Assembly (NCBI GenBank): GCA_035578175.1
Contig: JAQMRL010000006.1
Span: 63,218,501-63,282,500 of the forward strand
DNA: 64,000 bases
Direction: 5' to 3'
DNA from: Catonia carolina
Taxonomy: Eukaryota; Arthropoda; Insecta; Hemiptera; Achilidae
Shown: positions 60,851-64,000 of the stretch, in pieces
How positions within the stretch are numbered: the stretch's first letter is position 1
Layout: each line of letters starts with the position of its first letter
The notes under the pieces: generated by a model
The model's database searches: none
What the model was told of the DNA's origin: nothing
Seen by the model: only the letters and a program-made list of their open reading frames with translations
Made by a program: the position numbers and the translations under genes

Positions 60851-61556
60851 AATTTAACTTAACAAATTGTTCAGTAAACTTCCATACATTTAATACATAT
60901 TGATAAAAATACTCTACAAGATTTTACGTCCAGTCATGAAGTAAATAAGGAGTTAAATTTTAGCATAATCCAAGTTTACTTTTTAATAATTCATCTTTTG
61001 ACACATGTTTCAGTTTTGTTGGGAAAACACAAATGTAGTGTTACTAGATTGGGAACACAGGTAGTTAATTTGTTTGAACTAGTAACGTCTCAATTATTAA
61101 TTTTTTTTATTTGAATTAATTCAGGAGTTTTTTTTTATTAAATATTAAATATATATACAGCAAAACTCATTGTTTTTACTACAAAAACTTAACATCTTTT
61201 ATGCGTGAATCAGTCAGACAGTTGTTTGTTACAAAAGGGTTTTTAAGTTAAGAAATAGCTAATATAGTTTATATTTTTAATTAGGACAGTTACAGAAACA
61301 TTGTACACTACAATTCTTAAGTAACATTTTAAACATTAAAAGTTTTATTAATTTTGTTTTATAGTGAAATATGAATTAGTTAAATTTACGAAAAAAATTC
61401 AGACAATACTCTTAAAATATTAAATGTCTATTTTTTTTTATCGTGTCAGATTTCTTTTGTGGAAAAATCTTTCGAAATTTAATTTTAATATATTTAAATG
61501 TTGTAAACAGTATTTTGAGTGTTGTGAAAAATAGACACTAAGGTCTTTCCTTACAG

Positions 61557-61613
61557 TTTATGCTCCAGCAAATGTCTGTGCCAAAAAGCACAACTGATCA
61601 TCAACGGATAAGA
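61557..61613 (+). CDS. sgg: Candidate GSK-3 cassette exon, 19 residues in frame
   Basis: A 57-nt stop-free segment between AGGTCTTTCCTTACAG and GTAAGT, phase 0 on both sides. It could be included or skipped without shifting frame. It encodes FMLQQMSVPKSTTDHQRIR: hydrophobic start, three potential Ser/Thr phosphosites, basic end. GC is 23/57, about 40%, above the AT-rich surroundings. It would enter right after HPWQK, the codon boundary where mammalian GSK3B takes the 13-residue exon 8A insert of GSK3beta2 (known from the literature). The two inserts do not look alike in sequence beyond both ending in Arg. TGCATG 21 nt downstream and UG-rich intron sequence suggest regulated inclusion. It could be a chance ORF with splice-like ends; RNA-seq would decide. 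Confidence 0.6.
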
Positions 61614-61633
61614 GTAAGTCGGATGGTTGCGTG

Positions 61634-61639
61634 TGCATG
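61634..61639 (+). promoter_or_regulatory. TGCATG, putative Rbfox-type splicing enhancer
   Basis: UGCAUG lies 21 nt past the candidate cassette exon and is followed by a UG-rich stretch (61640-61660). Rbfox-family proteins bound to downstream intronic UGCAUG promote inclusion of upstream alternative exons in animals. The motif is only six bases, so significance comes from its position, not from the sequence alone. Confidence 0.4.
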
Positions 61640-61891
61640 CCAGTGCGTCTGTGTTTGTGTTTCTTTAAAAAAATTAATATTGAATTTTCTTTATAGTTTT
61701 GTGGTTTTTAACAATTTTTTTGTGTTAACGATAAAAATTATTGTTTGTTTTTTTTTTGTTTTAATGCTGTAAATAATTTTCCCTAGTTTGTTTTCCATAT
61801 AGCGTAATAAAATTAAATATTTTTAACATACATAATCTAGTAGTTTTGTTCTGAGCATTTAAAATGTATAAAAATTTCTTTTTCTAGTTTT

Positions 61892-62403
61892 ACTTTCTCT
61901 TGCCCTATATAAATATATAGAGAAGGAAAGTATTGTTTTCGTGTTGATTTTTCTAAATAGAGTTCTCATCGGTAATACGCGTTTTCTGGCCCCCTGTCTA
62001 AAGACATGTTTTTAGAAATTGGTCTGTGTGTGAACAAAATATCTTAAGAACGGAATAGCGTACAAAGTTGAAATTTTGAATTTAAGTACCGCTAGGGGAC
62101 CCGACACGAACATTTTTATAAAAATTGGTCAACCGGAAGTAGTAGTTTATCCATGCAATTTTTCACTTTATTGCAATTTTCTTAAAAACAGCTTCTGCAG
62201 TTCTTTTCACAGTGTCTGCTGAAATTCTTAAAGGGATTTCAAACATTTTTTTTCTGAAACGCCTAGTTTGGTTAAGTCGAACTGAGGTTGATTTCATTTT
62301 GCTTCATTCACTCATGATTAAAATTGTTTTTTTCTCGTTTAAATCGTTTATTAATGATTAAACGTACGTTATATGTTTTGATATTTACATTGCCAAGAGA
62401 AAT
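61892..62403 (+). mobile_element. M1 element, internally deleted, ~512 bp
   Basis: ACTTTCTCTTGCC at 61892-61904 and TGCCAAGAGAAAT at the end. The microsatellite is reduced to TGTGTGTG. About 280 bp after the candidate cassette exon. Confidence 0.7.
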
Positions 62404-62779
62404 TTGTTGTAAGTGTTTCACAGCAGATTTTTCATGTAGTGTACATAAACTTTAAAAAATTTTATATTTTGTTCATTATTACTTCGGTTTGTCAATGTCA
62501 GTTTAGTTATTGATAATTTCTGAATAAACAGAAGTATTGTTTCACAGCTCCATAACGTTTTGTACGTTAGGTGCAGTTATGTTTTAAAATTTTGCCTATC
62601 TAGTTAGATAATAATGAAAATTCACATTGAAAATTTTCCCACTTTCAGATAGCGTTCCACCACTCATTTTATAGTTAGTACAAAAAATATGTTCAGAATA
62701 ATAATAATAACGTACCTGTGCCGTAAAAGAATTGTGCTTAGATTTTCCTGGCAAAAATTTATGATTTTTAGTGTTTTAG

Positions 62780-62935
62780 ATATTCTTCTTCTCTTCACGG
62801 GTTAGGCATTTCTACCTGTTCCGGCACCAATCTTTTCTTCGGCCTTCAAATATCTCTGCTTTATACTTGTTTGTATCTTCTCGCTACTCTAGGCAAGAGG
62901 TTTTCTGGCATTCTATTTAAATGATCAACCCATTG
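62780..62935 (-). pseudogene. LINE 3' end, diverged copy
   Basis: Shares CACGGGTTAGGC and CCTGTTCCGG with the end at 63845 plus a short TTCTTCTTC run in the same position; stops in frame. Confidence 0.6.
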
Positions 62936-63334
62936 GGCATGATAACAATATTATTTTTTCGTTGAGTGGAAAAATTCCCAATTCTTGTATTAGATTTAAA
63001 AAGTTTATTATATTCTAGTAAAAAAATTAATGTGTTAGTTTTTTTAAATAACCAAAATAATATTAATTTATTAGTTTTTAACTTTTTTATGTAATTATTA
63101 ACATTTCTTAGTAAGACTTCTTTTAATAACTGTTTTTTTTTTTTTGACGTGTAATAGTTCAATTTAATCCGTACAAATGGTTCTAGTCTTATATCGAATA
63201 AATTAATTAGAAGTTAGAATCAAATTACAATTGTACATTTTTAAAATTTAGTTTTTTTTAAAGTAATATTATATTTATTGGTTAAAAGTGATTATTATGA
63301 ATTAGGTAATAAATAAGTGGGTTTTATAGTTTTG

Positions 63335-63435
63335 TAAAATCCCGACCCTAGCTGGGTATCCAACCCAGATCTACTTTGTTATGTGTAGCGCACGCAGTCT
63401 AGCCTCTAACCACTAGGCAACAGGTGGCCAAAATA
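63335..63435 (-). mobile_element. tRNA-derived SINE head
   Basis: Reverse complement gives CACCTGTTGCCTAGTGGTTA and a box B-like GGGTTGGATACCC. No true tRNA fold; flanked by AT-rich sequence. Confidence 0.6.
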
Positions 63436-63664
63436 AGTTTTATTTTGATTTTATGTAAAAGAGTGTTTTTTATTTTCAGTTTTAGTTAAAATTAGTCTAT
63501 CCAGATTCCTTTTATTACAGTGTTTAAAAATATGGTTTCATGTCAAACAATAATGGCTGTTTGAATCAACATAGGTTCAAAAGAAACTAGTTTCATTTCT
63601 GTTTATTGTAATGAATTGAATTTAATCATAAAGGAAACCTAACTACATTCAACAGTTATTGTTT

Positions 63665-63810
63665 ATGTAATTGGTGTTTATTAGGGGTCCCAGGTTCTAT
63701 GCCGAGTCAGGTCTGGCATTTTTTCATTCGTCATTTTTATTTATCACCCTCATTCTTCACCATTGTCATTCGCCTTAATGTGCGTTATAGTCGGGTGTAA
63801 AACCAAAAAT
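63665..63810 (+). mobile_element. SINE B, 5'-truncated
   Basis: GGGGTCCCAGGTTCTATGCC box B side, GGTCTGGCATTTTTTCATTC body, CATTCTTCACC..CATTCGCC tail side. Confidence 0.65.
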
Positions 63811-63844
63811 GAAAAAATTTTGATGACCATTAGTGATGGCGAAT

Positions 63845-64000
63845 AGTCTTCTTCTTCTTCTTCCTTTCACGGGTTAGGCGTTGCTGCCTGTTCCGAACCT
63901 CCACCATCTGCCCATCTCTTCCTTGGACGTCCTCGATCCCTTTTACCCCTTGGCTTGTACCATAGTGCCTGCTTGGGTACTCTTTCATCCTTCATTCTAC
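63845..64000 (-). pseudogene. LINE 3' end with GRPRKRW motif and (GAA)n tail
   Basis: Reverse strand encodes KQALWYKPRGKRDRGRPRKR-W then ADGGGSEQAATPNP and a stop, followed by a GAAGAAGAAGAA run. The basic GRPRKRW motif near the ORF2 C-terminus and simple-repeat tail are typical of several insect LINE clades. Continues beyond the window edge. Confidence 0.7.

Overview
The window is AT-rich animal DNA, most likely from an insect. It carries one recognisable host gene on the + strand, a glycogen synthase kinase 3 (shaggy/GSK-3) orthologue, spread over more than 50 kb. The insect assignment is an inference. It rests on the fly-like kinase sequence, long AT-rich introns, several mariner families, PIF/Harbinger and piggyBac-type elements, and abundant tRNA-derived SINEs. 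I cannot name the species.

Gene layout: a predicted first coding exon (10439-10808) encodes an Asn/Ser-rich N-terminus. A 22.4 kb intron follows. The kinase domain is then built from exons at 33246-33436, 42037-42120, 45454-45564, 49945-50182 and 57066-57259. All reading phases close across the junctions and all acceptors and donors are AG/GT. The kinase C-lobe end (the exon beginning near VFR..RTP in other GSK-3 proteins) is absent, so the gene runs off the right edge. Between the last kinase exon and the edge lies a 57-nt, phase-0, stop-free candidate cassette exon (61557-61613) with strong splice sites. A TGCATG (Rbfox-type motif) lies 21 nt downstream. It sits at the same codon boundary where mammalian GSK3B takes its neuron-enriched exon 8A (GSK3beta2). 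This is the most interesting item in the window.

Everything else is repeats in the 5' flank and introns. There is an apparently intact mariner (48522-49845) and a 1324-bp frameshifted twin (54248-55571) nested inside an older, partly inverted mariner. There are two internally deleted DNA transposons (32390-33120 and 47429-48379) and degraded mariners at 4158-4665 and 44529-45049. A PIF/Harbinger remnant (34540-35560) and a Harbinger-type MITE flanked by TTA (25383-25892) are present, as is a piggyBac-type MITE flanked by TTAA (42329-43163). A family (called M1 here) has ACTTTCTCTTGCC termini and an internal TG microsatellite, with about eight copies. A family (called R1 here, about 390 bp, 7-8 copies) has a GAAA-loop hairpin near its head. 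At least three tRNA-derived SINE families and several LINE 3' fragments complete the set. Several long inverted repeats occur. The most striking is a 1011-bp fold-back with two 444-bp arms (38008-39018).

The 5' flank (1-10438) contains no host exon that I can support. No functional tRNA, rRNA, CRISPR or bacterial gene was seen. Repeat boundaries were read by eye and may be off by a few to tens of bases unless flanking duplications are quoted.
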